Origin: Modestobacter sp. VKM Ac-2985
GTDB taxonomy: Bacteria; Actinomycetota; Actinomycetes; Mycobacteriales; Geodermatophilaceae
Direction of reading: 5' to 3'
DNA: 64,000 nucleotides
Assembly (NCBI RefSeq): GCF_026967925.1
Contig: NZ_JAPVBI010000002.1
Coordinates: forward strand, 1,293,628-1,357,627
The notes below the pieces were generated by a model that saw only the letters and a list, made by a program, of their open reading frames with translations, did no database searches and had not been told where the DNA came from. Within the stretch, counting starts at the first letter, position 1; each line of letters begins with the position of its first letter. The position numbers were made by a program, and so were the translations under genes. Below are positions 1-10,958 of this stretch, in pieces.

Positions 1-1
1 G

Positions 2-1276
2 AACCGGGCAGCGCAGCGGCTCGCCCTGGCCGAGCTGCTGGCCGGCCAGGACGAACCGACCGACGCCGCGCTGCTGATCGTCGAGCTGCACGGCCTGCGT
101 GCGGCCCTGGAGAACGCCGGCAGCGAGGTCGTCGAGACGACGCTGACCGAGGTCGCCCGCCGGCTGCGCGCGACGGTGCGCGGCGAGGACCAGGTGGCCC
201 GGATCGGCACCGAGCTGTTCAGCGTGCTGGCGCACGGGACCGGGGACGAACACGATCGGCTCGCCGCCCGCTGTCTGGCGGCGATCGAGACGCCGATCGT
301 GACCGACGCCGGGATCGTGGACCTCTCCGGCGCGGTCGGGCTCGTCCCGCTGGACCGGGGGCTGTCCGAGGGTCAGGCGGTCGACCGGGCCGAGCTCGCC
401 GTCGTGGCCGCCCGGGCGGCCGGCAGCGGCTCGGTGCGCCGGTACCGGTCCGAGCTGTCCGCGGCCCGCGACCGCCGGGAGCAGCTGCGCGAGGACCTGG
501 TCGGCGCTCGGGAGCGCGGTGAGCTCGCGCTCGCCTGGCAGCCGATCGTCGCCCTGGACGACCAGCGGGTCACCGGCGTCGAGGCGCTGCTGCGCTGGCA
601 GCACCCGCTGTACGGGGAGGTGCCGCCGGAGGAGTTCCTGCCGGTCGCCGAGCGGGCCGGCCTGGTGGTCGACCTGCAGCGCTGGGTGCTGCGCGAGGCG
701 ACCGCCGCCGCGCTGACCCTGCCCCGGGACGGCGCGGCGCTGAAGCTGGCGGTCAACGTCTCGGCCGCCCACCTCGCGGCCGGGACGCTGGTCGGTGACG
801 TGACGGCTGCCCTGCGGGACAGCGGCCTGCCGCCGGAGCGACTGGTCGTGGAGATCGCCGAGTCCAGCCTTGAGGTCGGTGCGCTCGCCGACGACGTGGC
901 GGCGCTGCGGCTGATGGGCGTGCGCCTGGCCCTGGACGACTTCGGCAGCGGGCGCTCCTCGTTGCCCGCCCTCGGACGACTGCCGATCGACATCATCAAG
1001 CTGGACCGCAGCCTGCTGTCCCGGGTCGACCGGGACCCGTACAGCCGGGCCGTCTGCCAGGCCGTGGTCTCGCTGGCCGCGACCCTGGGCATCGACGTCG
1101 TGGCCGAGGGCGTGGAGACGACCAGCCAGCTGACGGCGCTGCGCGCCCTCGGCTGCGGGTACGCCCAGGGCTTCCTGCTCTCCCGCCCGGTCGGGCTGGC
1201 CGGGCTGGTGCAGCTGCTGGAGTCCGACACCGGGCGGCTGTGGCCCGGCATGGCCGGCCGGGTGGGCGCATCGTGA
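2..1276 (+). CDS. Cyclic-di-GMP phosphodiesterase with degenerate GGDEF domain (5' partial)
   Basis: The frame is open from the first bases, so the gene begins outside the window; 424 residues are visible. The first ~150 read as a GGDEF fold, but the signature is degraded (RIGTELF where RxGGDEF is expected), so cyclase activity is not expected. The EAL domain follows (about residues 180-415) and looks intact: EALLR at ~194, NVS, EIAES, DDFGSG, KLDRS and AEGVE are all present, which are the metal- and substrate-binding positions of active c-di-GMP phosphodiesterases. The stop overlaps the next gene's GTG. The function is probably c-di-GMP hydrolysis, with the dead GGDEF as a possible GTP sensor (inference). 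Any N-terminal sensor is out of view. Confidence 0.88.
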   Translation, partial: NRAAQRLALAELLAGQDEPTDAALLIVELHGLRAALENAGSEVVETTLTEVARRLRATVRGEDQVARIGTELFSVLAHGTGDEHDRLAARCLAAIETPIVTDAGIVDLSGAVGLVPLDRGLSEGQAVDRAELAVVAARAAGSGSVRRYRSELSAARDRREQLREDLVGARERGELALAWQPIVALDDQRVTGVEALLRWQHPLYGEVPPEEFLPVAERAGLVVDLQRWVLREATAAALTLPRDGAALKLAVNVSAAHLAAGTLVGDVTAALRDSGLPPERLVVEIAESSLEVGALADDVAALRLMGVRLALDDFGSGRSSLPALGRLPIDIIKLDRSLLSRVDRDPYSRAVCQAVVSLAATLGIDVVAEGVETTSQLTALRALGCGYAQGFLLSRPVGLAGLVQLLESDTGRLWPGMAGRVGAS

Positions 1277-4047
1277 CCGCGCTGCCCGCTCCGTCGTCCG
1301 GCGTCCCGGCGCTGCCCCTCGTGCCCGCCGGGGCGCGCTGGCCGCGGGCGACGGTGCTGTCCCTGCTCGGTGCGGTCGCCGGCGGCCTCGCCGTCGTGGA
1401 GACGCTCTGGCCCGCAGCCTCGGCGCACTCGGCGCCGGCGGTGCTCAGCGCAGCGTCGCTGGCCATCGGGGTGCTCGTGGTGCGGCACGCCAAGCGGCTG
1501 GACCGGGAGTCGGCGGCGCCCTGGCGGGCGTTCGCCGTGCTCGCTGCCCTGCTGACCCTGGGCGAGGCGATCGCCGCCGTCCGCGGGGCCGGGGTGAACG
1601 CGGTGACCGCCGGGCCGCAGGACGTCGCGCTGGTCGCCGCGGTCCCCTTCGCGCTGCTCGGCTGCGCCCGGCTGATCCGGTCGGCCGCCGTCGGGATCGG
1701 TGCGCGGGTGGCGCTGGACGCCGCTGTCGCCCTGGTCGCCCTCTCCGCGCTGGCCGAGGTGGTGATCGGCACGGCGCTGGGCCGGACGGCCGACTCGGTC
1801 GACGACCTCATGGCGCGGGGCTACCCCGCCGCGGGCGTGGTGCTGTGCACCGTCGGGCTGGTCACCTTCGCCGGGGTGGGCCAGGCCCGCCGGGCCGCGG
1901 CCGGGTGGCTGCTCGCCTGCTTCGCCTCGGTGGCCGTGGTGACCGTCAGCGGTGCCATCGCCGTGGCCGTCCCCTCCGTCCTCACCGACGTGGTCAGCGG
2001 CACGGCCTGGCTGGCCATGCTGGCCTTCGGCACCCTCGCCATCGCCGCCGACCCGGGGCGGTCCGCCGACCCGGACGAACCCCTCGAGGTGCCCCTGCTG
2101 GGGGTCGTGGTCGGCTACTGCGCCGCCTTCGGCGTGGTCCTCGTCCTGCTGGTGGGCAGGATCGCCGGGCGGTCGATCCTGCCGGTGGAGGCGGCCGCCG
2201 CGGCCCTGCTCCTGCTGCTCACCTTCGCCCGCACCCTGGTGTGGGCGGCGGACGGCGCCCGGCTGACCAGGCAGGTGCTGCGCACCGAGGCCTACTTCCG
2301 GACGCTGGTGCACAGCGCCGCCGACATCGCCATCGTGCTGGACCACCGGGGTCGGATCACCTGGGACTCCACCGCAGGGCACCACCCGCACGGCTGGACG
2401 GCGCGGGACCTCGAGGGCCGGCAGCTGGTGGAGTTCGTCCACGCCGACGACCGGGCGGAGCTGGCGGCGGCCCTCGCCGCGGGCGGCGACCCGGGGCAGG
2501 GTCGCGGGCGGGTCTTCCGGCTGCGGGGCAAGGACGGCAGCTGGCGGGCGTACGAGACCGTGCGGGTGGTGCCCTCGAGGACGCTCGACGCGCTGCCGAG
2601 CGCGGCGCCGGGTGTCCACGACGCCGCCGGTCTGGTGCTGCACCTGCGCGACGTCGACTCGCGCCGGCACAGCGAGCGCGAGCTGGAGCGGATGGCCTAC
2701 ACCGACTACCTCACCGGGCTGCCCAACCGGGCCCGGCTGATGGCCGCCCTGGCCGGCGCCCGGAGCCGGGCCGCGGAGGGCGAGGTCTCCTGCGTGCTGC
2801 TGCTGGACCTCGACGGCTTCAAGGCGGTCAACGACATCGCCGGGCACGAGGCCGGCGACCTGCTGCTGACCGAGGTCGCCGACCGGCTGCGCGCCTCGGT
2901 CCGGGACCGCGACCTGGTCGGCCGGCTCGGTGGCGACGAGTTCGCCGTCGTCGTCCGGGCCGACCTGGACGAGGCCACCGCCCTGGCCGAGCGGATCATC
3001 GCCGAGCTGGCCGGCGTCCACCGCTCGGTGCCCACCCCCGGCGCCGACCCGGACCTGGTCTTCGACGTCTCCTGCAGCATCGGGGTGACCGAGCTGAACC
3101 CGGCCGACGAGGTCCCGGTGGCGATCCGGAACGCCGACCTGGCGCTGCGCGCGGCGAAGGCGGCCGGCAAGGGGCGGGTCCGCCGGCACGGCGAGACCGC
3201 CGACAGCGCCACCGTCCGGCGCACCCGGCTGGCCCGCGACCTGCCCGACGCGCTGTCCCGGGGGCAGCTGCGGCTGGTCTACCAGCCGGTCGTCGGCGTC
3301 GCCGAACGCCGGGTGCTGGGCGTGGAGGCGCTGGTCCGCTGGGACCACCCGGTGCTCGGTGAGGTGTCGCCGGAGGAGTTCGTACCGCTGGCCGAGGACG
3401 ACGGGCTGATCGTGCCGCTCCAGCGGTGGGTGCTGGAACAGGCCACCGCCGAGCTCGCCGGGCTGGTCCGCGAGGGACGTGACCTGCGTGTGGGGGTCAA
3501 CATCAGCGTGCGGCACCTGCAGTCGGGCAGCCTCGTGCCCGACGTCGCTGCCGCCCTGGCCCGCGCCGGGCTGCCGGCGCAGCGGCTCATGCTGGAGGTG
3601 ACCGAGTCGCTGTTCATCGGTCAGCCGGACCGGGCCGACGGTGACCTGCAGACGTTGCACGACATGGGCTGCGTCATCTCCCTCGACGACTTCGGCCGGG
3701 GGTACTCGACCTTCGCCTACTTGGCCCGGCTGCCGGTCGACGTGCTCAAGATGGACCGCGAGTTCCTCGCCGGCATCGCCGGCGACGCACGCAGCGCGGC
3801 GCTCGTGCACAGCGTGATCGAGCTGGGGAAGCGGCTGTACATCGACGTCGTCGCCGAGGGCGTGGAGACCCCGGAGCAGCTGGCGGCGCTGCGCGACCTC
3901 GGCTGCCGGTACCTGCAGGGCTTCCTGCTGGGTCGCCCGACCAGCCCCGCGGAGCTGCCGGCGGTCATCGACGCGTTCGACCCGGACCTGCTCGACGCCG
4001 TGTCCGGGCAGGCGTCGCCGGCGGTCGCCGTCCCAGGAACCGTGTAG
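1273..4047 (+). CDS. Membrane-anchored PAS-GGDEF-EAL protein (bifunctional c-di-GMP enzyme)
   Basis: A 924-residue protein starting at a GTG that overlaps the previous stop (GTGA). Residues ~20-310 form a run of about eight hydrophobic helices, followed by a PAS domain from ~338. A GGDEF domain has an intact motif at 553-557 and an RDRD inhibitory site at the canonical distance upstream. An EAL domain starts near 685 (EALVR, NIS, EVTES, DDFGRG, KMDRE, AEGVE). Both active sites look complete, so it could make and break c-di-GMP; net direction cannot be read from sequence. It is translationally coupled to the upstream EAL gene, suggesting a local signalling pair at the membrane. Confidence 0.92.
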   Translation: MTALPAPSSGVPALPLVPAGARWPRATVLSLLGAVAGGLAVVETLWPAASAHSAPAVLSAASLAIGVLVVRHAKRLDRESAAPWRAFAVLAALLTLGEAIAAVRGAGVNAVTAGPQDVALVAAVPFALLGCARLIRSAAVGIGARVALDAAVALVALSALAEVVIGTALGRTADSVDDLMARGYPAAGVVLCTVGLVTFAGVGQARRAAAGWLLACFASVAVVTVSGAIAVAVPSVLTDVVSGTAWLAMLAFGTLAIAADPGRSADPDEPLEVPLLGVVVGYCAAFGVVLVLLVGRIAGRSILPVEAAAAALLLLLTFARTLVWAADGARLTRQVLRTEAYFRTLVHSAADIAIVLDHRGRITWDSTAGHHPHGWTARDLEGRQLVEFVHADDRAELAAALAAGGDPGQGRGRVFRLRGKDGSWRAYETVRVVPSRTLDALPSAAPGVHDAAGLVLHLRDVDSRRHSERELERMAYTDYLTGLPNRARLMAALAGARSRAAEGEVSCVLLLDLDGFKAVNDIAGHEAGDLLLTEVADRLRASVRDRDLVGRLGGDEFAVVVRADLDEATALAERIIAELAGVHRSVPTPGADPDLVFDVSCSIGVTELNPADEVPVAIRNADLALRAAKAAGKGRVRRHGETADSATVRRTRLARDLPDALSRGQLRLVYQPVVGVAERRVLGVEALVRWDHPVLGEVSPEEFVPLAEDDGLIVPLQRWVLEQATAELAGLVREGRDLRVGVNISVRHLQSGSLVPDVAAALARAGLPAQRLMLEVTESLFIGQPDRADGDLQTLHDMGCVISLDDFGRGYSTFAYLARLPVDVLKMDREFLAGIAGDARSAALVHSVIELGKRLYIDVVAEGVETPEQLAALRDLGCRYLQGFLLGRPTSPAELPAVIDAFDPDLLDAVSGQASPAVAVPGTV

Positions 4048-4052
4048 CCGTT

Positions 4053-4067
4053 TCCCACGACGTGGGA
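4053..4067. promoter_or_regulatory. 15-bp palindrome upstream of the ilvB leader promoter
   Basis: TCCCACG-a-CGTGGGA is a perfect 7-bp inverted repeat with a one-base centre, ending 8 nt before the -35 hexamer at 4076. It could be an operator; it lacks a T-run, so it is a poor terminator for the preceding gene. Confidence 0.4.
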
Positions 4068-4075
4068 CGACGCGG

Positions 4076-4105
4076 TTGACGGGGCCGTGTTGCGGGGCGC
4101 ACAGT
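4076..4105 (+). promoter_or_regulatory. Promoter of the ilvBNC leader
   Basis: TTGACG (4076-4081), 18-nt spacer, CACAGT (4100-4105). The -10 ends 6 nt before the GTG of the leader peptide, the leaderless spacing common in actinobacteria. Confidence 0.55.
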
Positions 4106-4111
4106 GTCCAC

Positions 4112-4147
4112 GTGCCACGCACTCGTCTGCTCGTAGCGATCCACTAG
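4112..4147 (+). CDS. ilvB attenuator leader peptide
   Basis: An 11-codon reading frame, GTG to TAG, reading [11 protein letters not shown]: two Leu, one Val and one Ile codon in six residues. It sits directly after a -10 hexamer and directly before two stacked hairpins, the second with a T6 tail. This is the arrangement of attenuation leaders of branched-chain operons, where ribosome stalling on uncharged Leu/Val/Ile tRNAs prevents termination. Translation is inferred. Confidence 0.7.
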   Translation: MPRTRLLVAIH

Positions 4148-4209
4148 CGCGCCGGTCCCTCCCGACCGACGCGCCACCCCTCCGTGCCACCCGGCACGAG
4201 GGGTTTTTT
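4147..4209 (+). terminator. ilvB transcription attenuator (pause hairpin and intrinsic terminator)
   Basis: Hairpin one spans 4147-4174: an upper stem C53-G54-G55-T56-C57 with 64-68 and a lower stem 47-51 with 70-74, separated by one mismatch. Hairpin two spans 4177-4203: a stem with one bulge, CCCCT.C.GTGCC against GGCACGAGGGG, loop ACCC, followed by six T residues (4204-4209). The gene start lies 88 nt downstream. Terminator strength and geometry are seen; regulation by charged tRNA levels is inferred from the leader. Confidence 0.75.
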
Positions 4210-4296
4210 GTTGGCCGGGCACTTTCCGGGCCGACTCCCCGCCACCGACAGGCGTCCGCCGCAGCACCCCACCCCGCGCCCAGGGAGATCGTCGAG

Positions 4297-6254
4297 ATGA
4301 GCACCACCAGCACCGGCCGCACCGCCGCGGCCCACCCCTCGTCCGCAGCCGGTCCCGCGGCCGGCCCGGCTCCTGGCGCCGGTCCCGCGCCGGCCACGGC
4401 CGTCGTCCCCAGCGAGGCCGCCGCCCAGGCCACCCTCGGGGTGGAGACGACCGCCCGGTCGATGGCCGAGGCGGCCGCCGAGCCGGTCTCCGGCATCACC
4501 GGCGCACAGAGCCTGGTCCGGTCGCTGGAGGCGGTCGGTGTCGAGGTGGTCTTCGGCATCCCGGGTGGGGCGATCCTGCCGGCCTACGACCCGCTGTTCG
4601 ACTCCGCGCTGCGGCACGTGCTGGTCCGGCACGAGCAGGGCGCCGGGCACGCCGCCACCGGGTACGCCCAGGCGACCGGCCGGGTGGGGGTCTGCATGGC
4701 CACCTCCGGGCCCGGCGCCACGAACCTGGTCACCCCGCTGGCCGACGCGTACATGGACTCGGTGCCCATGGTCGCGATCACCGGGCAGGTGCCGACCGCC
4801 GCCATCGGCACCGACGCCTTCCAGGAGGCCGACATCCGCGGCATCACCATGCCGGTGACCAAGCACAACTTCCTGGTCACGGACGCAGCGGAGATTCCGC
4901 AGAAGATCGCCGAGGCGTTCCACCTGGCGAGCACCGGGCGTCCCGGGCCGGTCCTGGTCGACATCCCCAAGGACGTCCTGCAGGCCAGGACCGACTTCAG
5001 CTGGCCGCCGCGGATCGACCTGCCCGGCTACAAGCCGACCACCCGTCCGCACGGCAAGCAGGTGCGCGAGGCCGCGGCCCTGATCGCCGCGGCCCGCCAG
5101 CCGGTGCTCTACGTCGGCGGCGGCGTCCTCAAGGCCGGTGCCGCCGAGGAGCTGGCCGAGCTGGCCGAGCTGACCGGCGCCCCGGTGGTCACCACGCTGA
5201 TGGCCCGCGGGGCCTTCCCGGACAGCCACCGGCAGAACCTGGGCATGCCGGGCATGCACGGCAACGTCACCGCGGTCACCGCGCTGCAGAAGGCCGACCT
5301 GCTGGTCGCCCTGGGCGCCCGCTTCGACGACCGGGTGACCGGCGAGCTGTCGAGCTTCGCCCCGCACGCCGCCGTCGTCCACGCCGACATCGACCCGGCC
5401 GAGATCGGCAAGAACCGCAAGGCCGACGTGCCGATCGTCGGCGACGCCAAGGCGACGATCGTGGAGCTGGTGTCCGCGCTGCGCGCCGAGCACGAGGCCG
5501 GCCGGACCCCGGACCTGGACGCCTGGTGGGAGCAGCTGGAGGACTGGCGCACCCGCTACCCGCTGGGCTACGACTGGCCCGAGGACGGGATGCTCTCCCC
5601 GCAGTACGTGATCGAGCGGCTGGGTGCGATCGCCGGCCCGGACGCGATCTACGCCTCCGGGGTCGGGCAGCACCAGATGTGGGCGGCCCAGTTCATCTCC
5701 TACGAGAAGCCGGGCACCTGGCTCAACAGCGGCGGGCTGGGCACGATGGGCTACGCCGTCCCGGCCGCGATGGGCGCCAAGTACGGCATGCCCGGCACCA
5801 CGGTGTGGGCGATCGACGGTGACGGCTGCTTCCAGATGACCAACCAGGAGCTGGCCACCTGCGCCATCGAGGGCATCCCGATCAAGGTCGCCGTCATCAA
5901 CAACGGCAACCTGGGCATGGTCCGGCAGTGGCAGACCCTGTTCTACGAGGGCCGCTACTCCAACACCCACCTGAACACCCACGGCGGCAAGGAGGGGACG
6001 GCCCGGCAGGTCCGCATCCCCGACTTCGTCACCCTCGCCGAGGCGCTGGGCTGCGTCGGGTTGCGCTGCGAGTCCAAGGACGACGTCGACGCGGTGATCG
6101 AGAAGGCCATGGCGATCAACGACGCGCCCGTCGTCATCGACTTCATCGTCGGCTCCGACGCCCAGGTGTGGCCGATGGTCGCCGCCGGCAAGAGCAACGA
6201 CGAGATCCTGGCCGCGCGCGACGTGCGCCCGGTCTTCGGGGAGGGACAGGTCTG

Positions 6255-6255
<1 letters not shown>
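4297..6255 (+). CDS. ilvB: Acetolactate synthase large subunit
   Basis: Condenses two pyruvates to 2-acetolactate, or pyruvate with 2-oxobutyrate to 2-aceto-2-hydroxybutyrate: the first common step of valine, leucine and isoleucine synthesis. The protein has 652 residues; the first ~65 are an Ala/Pro-rich extension. The ThDP-activating glutamate lies in HEQG (E113), and the ThDP-binding GDG...NN motif is in the C-terminal third. The start is the ATG after GGGAG; its stop overlaps the ATG of ilvN. Likely regulated by the leader attenuator at 4112-4209. Confidence 0.97.
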
Positions 6256-7878
<1,623 letters not shown>

Positions 7879-7938
7879 GGCAACGTCCGCTGAGGCAGGG
7901 GCCCCGCTGAGGCAGGGCCCCGCTCGGCGGGGCGACAG

Positions 7939-7976
7939 GACACGACCCCCGCAGCGTCTGCTGCGGGGGTCGTGTC
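7939..7976. terminator. Bidirectional hairpin terminator between ilvC and the YGQ-repeat gene
   Basis: A perfect 17-bp stem (GACACGACCCCCGCAGC and its complement) with a GTCT loop, between two convergent genes. It lacks a T-run, as is common for high-GC actinobacteria. Three copies of GCTGAGGCA precede it at 7876-7910. Confidence 0.7.
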
Positions 7977-7993
7977 GCGTCGCGGGGGAGTGG

Positions 7994-9061
7994 TCAGCGG
8001 TTGGCTGCCCGCTGGGCCCGGCGGGCGGCGAAGTAGCGGCTGGCCGGCTTGAGGCAGACCAGCAGGACCGTGGACACGGCGGCGGCGACCAGCAGCAGGG
8101 AGAACAGGATGCCGCCCGGGGCGCCGTCGCCGAGGCTGCCGAGGAGCGTCAGGCCGGTGAACGCGATGGCGATCGACCCGCCGACGATCAGCAGCACCCG
8201 GCTGCGGCCGGTCAGCGCCCAGACCGAGCCCCAGATCATCAGCACCGTCCACAGCACCGTGACCAGCCCGAAGGCCAGCGCGATCCCGCCCACGGCGCCG
8301 AGCCCCCCGCCGACGCCGGGGACGAGCTCTTCCTCGAAGCCCTCGAAGCCCTCGGCGCCCGCGAGGGCCGCCGCGCCGAAGACGATCAGGAAGAAGCCGA
8401 CCAGGACGCCGAACGCGGCCAGCACGAAGCCCAGGACGGCGGCGGTGATCACCGCGCCGGGGCGGGCGGTCGCCGGGGACTCCCCGTAGCCGTACTGGCC
8501 GTAGGACTGTCCCTGCTGGCCGTACGGCTCGGGCTGGCCGTACTGGCCTTGCCCGTACTGGCCTTGGCCGTACTGGCCCTGCCCGTACTGGCCTTGCCCG
8601 TACTGGCCCTGGCCGTACTGGCCTTGGCCGTACTGCGGTTGGCCGTACTGGCCCTGCCCGTACTGGCCCTGCCCGTACTGGCCCTGCCCGTACTGCGGTT
8701 GGCCGTACTGGCCCTGCCCGTACTGGCCCTGCCCGTACTGGGGCTGGCCGTACTGAGGCTGCTCGTACTGCGGTCGTCCGTACTGCGGCTGGCCGTAGGG
8801 GTCCTGCCCGTACGCGGGCTGAGTGGCTCCTTGCTCCTGGCCGTACTGCTCCTGGCCGTACTGCTCCTGGCCGTACTGCTCCTGGCCGTACGAGGGCTGG
8901 CCGTAAGGGGGCTGGCCCGGCTGCTCCCCGGGCTCGGAGCTCTGACCGAAGGCGGTGGAGCCGGTGGATCCGGGAGCTGGGGGTTGCGCTCCGTCCTCCG
9001 GCTGCTGGCCGAACGGGGTCGTCTCGTGACGGCCCTGGGCGTCGTCCCGGTCGCTGCTCAT
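7994..9061 (-). CDS. Membrane protein with long Tyr-Gly-Gln low-complexity tail
   Basis: A 355-residue protein; start fixed by GGAGGAG 4 nt before the ATG. Residues ~1-55 are polar. Residues ~55-195 are a run of short units ([18 protein letters not shown]) made almost only of Gln, Tyr and Gly, with no predicted fold. Residues ~200-345 contain four hydrophobic helices with an acidic loop (GFEGFEEE), ending in a basic cytoplasmic-type tail. Actinobacterial membrane proteins often carry Gln/Pro/Tyr-rich tails, but function is unknown. The Tyr-Gly-Gln bias resembles condensate-forming domains of eukaryotic FUS-type proteins; that is analogy only. Confidence 0.85.
   Translation of the reverse strand: MSSDRDDAQGRHETTPFGQQPEDGAQPPAPGSTGSTAFGQSSEPGEQPGQPPYGQPSYGQEQYGQEQYGQEQYGQEQGATQPAYGQDPYGQPQYGRPQYEQPQYGQPQYGQGQYGQGQYGQPQYGQGQYGQGQYGQGQYGQPQYGQGQYGQGQYGQGQYGQGQYGQGQYGQGQYGQPEPYGQQGQSYGQYGYGESPATARPGAVITAAVLGFVLAAFGVLVGFFLIVFGAAALAGAEGFEGFEEELVPGVGGGLGAVGGIALAFGLVTVLWTVLMIWGSVWALTGRSRVLLIVGGSIAIAFTGLTLLGSLGDGAPGGILFSLLLVAAAVSTVLLVCLKPASRYFAARRAQRAANR
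8530..8905 (-). repeat. Tandem 15-nt coding repeats (YGQ units)
   Basis: In-frame repeats of about 15 nt, on the plus strand alternating TGGCCGTACTGGCCC and TGCCCGTACTGGCCT, each encoding a QYGQ(G/P) unit. Near-identity of neighbouring copies suggests expansion by slippage, so copy number is likely variable between strains. Confidence 0.9.
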
Positions 9062-9207
9062 GATCTCCTCCGACGAGGCCGGTGGCACCGGCGCTTCGCC
9101 GTCAGCTTGGCGGTGCCGGCAGGGCCGGGCAAGCACGGGGGGCCACCCGTCGTGTCCACCCAGTGGGACCAGCGGACACCGGCGCATCGCGGGGTCGGTG
9201 GCGTCCC

Positions 9208-9213
9208 TACGCT
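9208..9213 (+). promoter_or_regulatory. -10 element for leaderless serA transcript
   Basis: TACGCT ends 8 nt before the serA GTG. With no Shine-Dalgarno sequence in between, the transcript probably starts at or next to the start codon. Confidence 0.5.
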
Positions 9214-9221
9214 GTGGAGCC

Positions 9222-10823
9222 GTGACCACGACCACGCCCGTCGTCCTGATCGCCGAAGAGCTCGCGCCCAGCGTGTTGGAGGTGCTCGGCGGTGACGTCG
9301 AGATCCGGCACGTCGACGGCGCCGACCGGGGCGCCCTGCTGCCCGCGCTCGCCGATGCCTCGGCCGTGCTGATCCGGTCGGCCACCCAGATCGACGCCGA
9401 GGCGCTCGCGGCGGCGCCGCGGCTCAAGGTCGTCGCGCGGGCCGGGATCGGCCTGGACAACGTCGACGTCCCCGCGGCCACCGAGCGCGGTGTGCTGGTC
9501 GTCAACGCGCCGACCTCCAACATCGTCAGCGCCGCCGAGCACGCGGTCGCCCTGCTGCTGGCCGCCGCCCGGCACATCCCGGCCGCCGACGCCTCGCTGC
9601 GCGAGGGGAAGTGGGCGCGGTCGAAGTTCACCGGCGTCGAGGTCACCGAGAAGACCGTCGGCGTCGTCGGGCTGGGCCGGATCGGGGTGCTGGTCGCCCA
9701 GCGGCTGGCCGCCTTCGGCGTCACGCTGATCGCCTACGACCCCTACATCCAGCCCGGCCGGGCCGCCCAGCTCGGCGTCCGCCTGGTCTCCCTGGACGAG
9801 CTGCTGCGCGAGTCGGACTTCATCACCGTCCACCTGCCCAAGACCCCCGAGACCCTCGGCCTCATCGGTGCCGACCAGCTCGCCGCCACCAAGCGGGGCG
9901 TGATCATCGTCAACGCCGCCCGTGGCGGGCTGGTCGACGAGGCCGCCCTGGCCGAGGCGCTGCAGTCCGGCCAGGTGGGTGCCGCCGGCATCGACGTGTA
10001 CGCCAAGGAGCCCTGCACCGACAGCCCGCTCTTCGGGCTGCCGAACGTGGTCGTGACCCCGCACCTGGGCGCCTCCACCACCGAGGCGCAGGACAAGGCC
10101 GGCACCGCCGTGGCGCGCAGCGTGCGCCTGGCGCTGCAGGGCGACTTCGTGCCCGACGCGGTGAACGTCCAGGCCGGCGGCATCGTCGCCGAGGACGTCC
10201 GCCCCGGCCTGCCGCTGGCCGAGAAGCTCGGCCGGGTGTTCACCGCGGTCGCCGGTGGGCTGGCCCAGTCCGTGCAGGTGGAGGTCCAGGGCAAGATCGC
10301 CGAGTTCGACGTCTCCGTCGTCCAGCTCGCGGTGCTCCGCGGCGTCTTCTCCGACGTCGTCGAGGAGCCGGTCACCTACGTCAACGCACCGCTGCTGGCC
10401 GACCAGCGGGGCCTGGACGTCACCCTGTCCAGCAGCACGGAGAGCCCGCACTACCGCAACCTGATCACCGTGCGGGGGGCGATGGCCGACGGCGCCGAGG
10501 TGACCGTCTCGGGAACCCTCTACGGCAAGAACCAGGTGCCCAAGCTGACCGAGGTCGGTGGCTTCGAGATCGACCTGGCCGCCGACGGCTACCTGCTGTT
10601 CTTCATCTACGCCGACCGGCCCGGTGTCGTCGGCACCGTGGGAGCCGCCCTCGGGGAGGCCGGGGTCAACATCGCCGGTGCCCAGGTCAGCCGCACCACC
10701 CAGGGCGGCGAGGCGCTGATGGCCGTGACCGTCGACAGCCCGGTCAGCGGGGAGCTGCTGGCCGACATCGGCCAGCGGATCGGCGCCCGGCAGGTCCGGG
10801 CCGCCGACCTCAACCCGAGCTGA
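9222..10823 (+). CDS. serA: D-3-phosphoglycerate dehydrogenase
   Basis: Oxidises 3-phosphoglycerate with NAD+, the first step of serine synthesis. The 533-residue length matches the long actinobacterial type. It has an N-terminal substrate domain, a Rossmann domain ([10 protein letters not shown]), the catalytic Arg/Glu/His set ([18 protein letters not shown]), an intervening ASB domain (~325-455) and a C-terminal ACT domain (~460-533) that binds serine for feedback inhibition. The GTG start is chosen because it follows a -10 at leaderless spacing and matches the family N terminus; the frame is open further upstream without a better start. Confidence 0.96.
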   Translation: MTTTTPVVLIAEELAPSVLEVLGGDVEIRHVDGADRGALLPALADASAVLIRSATQIDAEALAAAPRLKVVARAGIGLDNVDVPAATERGVLVVNAPTSNIVSAAEHAVALLLAAARHIPAADASLREGKWARSKFTGVEVTEKTVGVVGLGRIGVLVAQRLAAFGVTLIAYDPYIQPGRAAQLGVRLVSLDELLRESDFITVHLPKTPETLGLIGADQLAATKRGVIIVNAARGGLVDEAALAEALQSGQVGAAGIDVYAKEPCTDSPLFGLPNVVVTPHLGASTTEAQDKAGTAVARSVRLALQGDFVPDAVNVQAGGIVAEDVRPGLPLAEKLGRVFTAVAGGLAQSVQVEVQGKIAEFDVSVVQLAVLRGVFSDVVEEPVTYVNAPLLADQRGLDVTLSSSTESPHYRNLITVRGAMADGAEVTVSGTLYGKNQVPKLTEVGGFEIDLAADGYLLFFIYADRPGVVGTVGAALGEAGVNIAGAQVSRTTQGGEALMAVTVDSPVSGELLADIGQRIGARQVRAADLNPS

Positions 10824-10848
10824 CCCACCCGCACCCAGCGCGACCACC

Positions 10849-10879
10849 GGCCGCGCCGTCCCACCGGGACGGCGCGGCC
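10849..10879. terminator. Hairpin terminator after serA
   Basis: A 14-bp perfect stem (GGCCGCGCCGTCCC and complement) with a 3-nt loop, 26 nt after the serA stop; no T-run. Confidence 0.65.
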
Positions 10880-10944
10880 TCGTCGTGCCCGGGGGCGATC
10901 GGCGGGCGCAGGTGGCGGGTGTGAGGCCGGGGCCGGGCGCCCAC

Positions 10945-10950
10945 TAACCT
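10945..10950 (+). promoter_or_regulatory. -10 element for leaderless leuB transcript
   Basis: TAACCT ends 8 nt before the leuB ATG; no ribosome-binding site is visible. Confidence 0.5.
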
Positions 10951-10958
10951 CTGGCCTC

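Noticed and set aside
373-4122. A 1249-codon minus-strand frame opposite the GGDEF/EAL genes
   Set aside because: It is the antisense shadow of high-GC coding DNA: low-complexity Arg/Gly/Pro/His composition, no motifs, and the plus strand has complete domain signatures.
8530-8905. CRISPR-like array
   Set aside because: Units are 15 nt with no spacers and stay in frame with a protein; it is a coding tandem repeat.
8549-9295. A plus-strand frame of repeated Val-Leu-Ala-Leu-Pro units, looking like a hydrophobic repeat protein
   Set aside because: It is the antisense reading of the YGQ repeats; the minus strand has the ribosome site, membrane domain and sensible ends.
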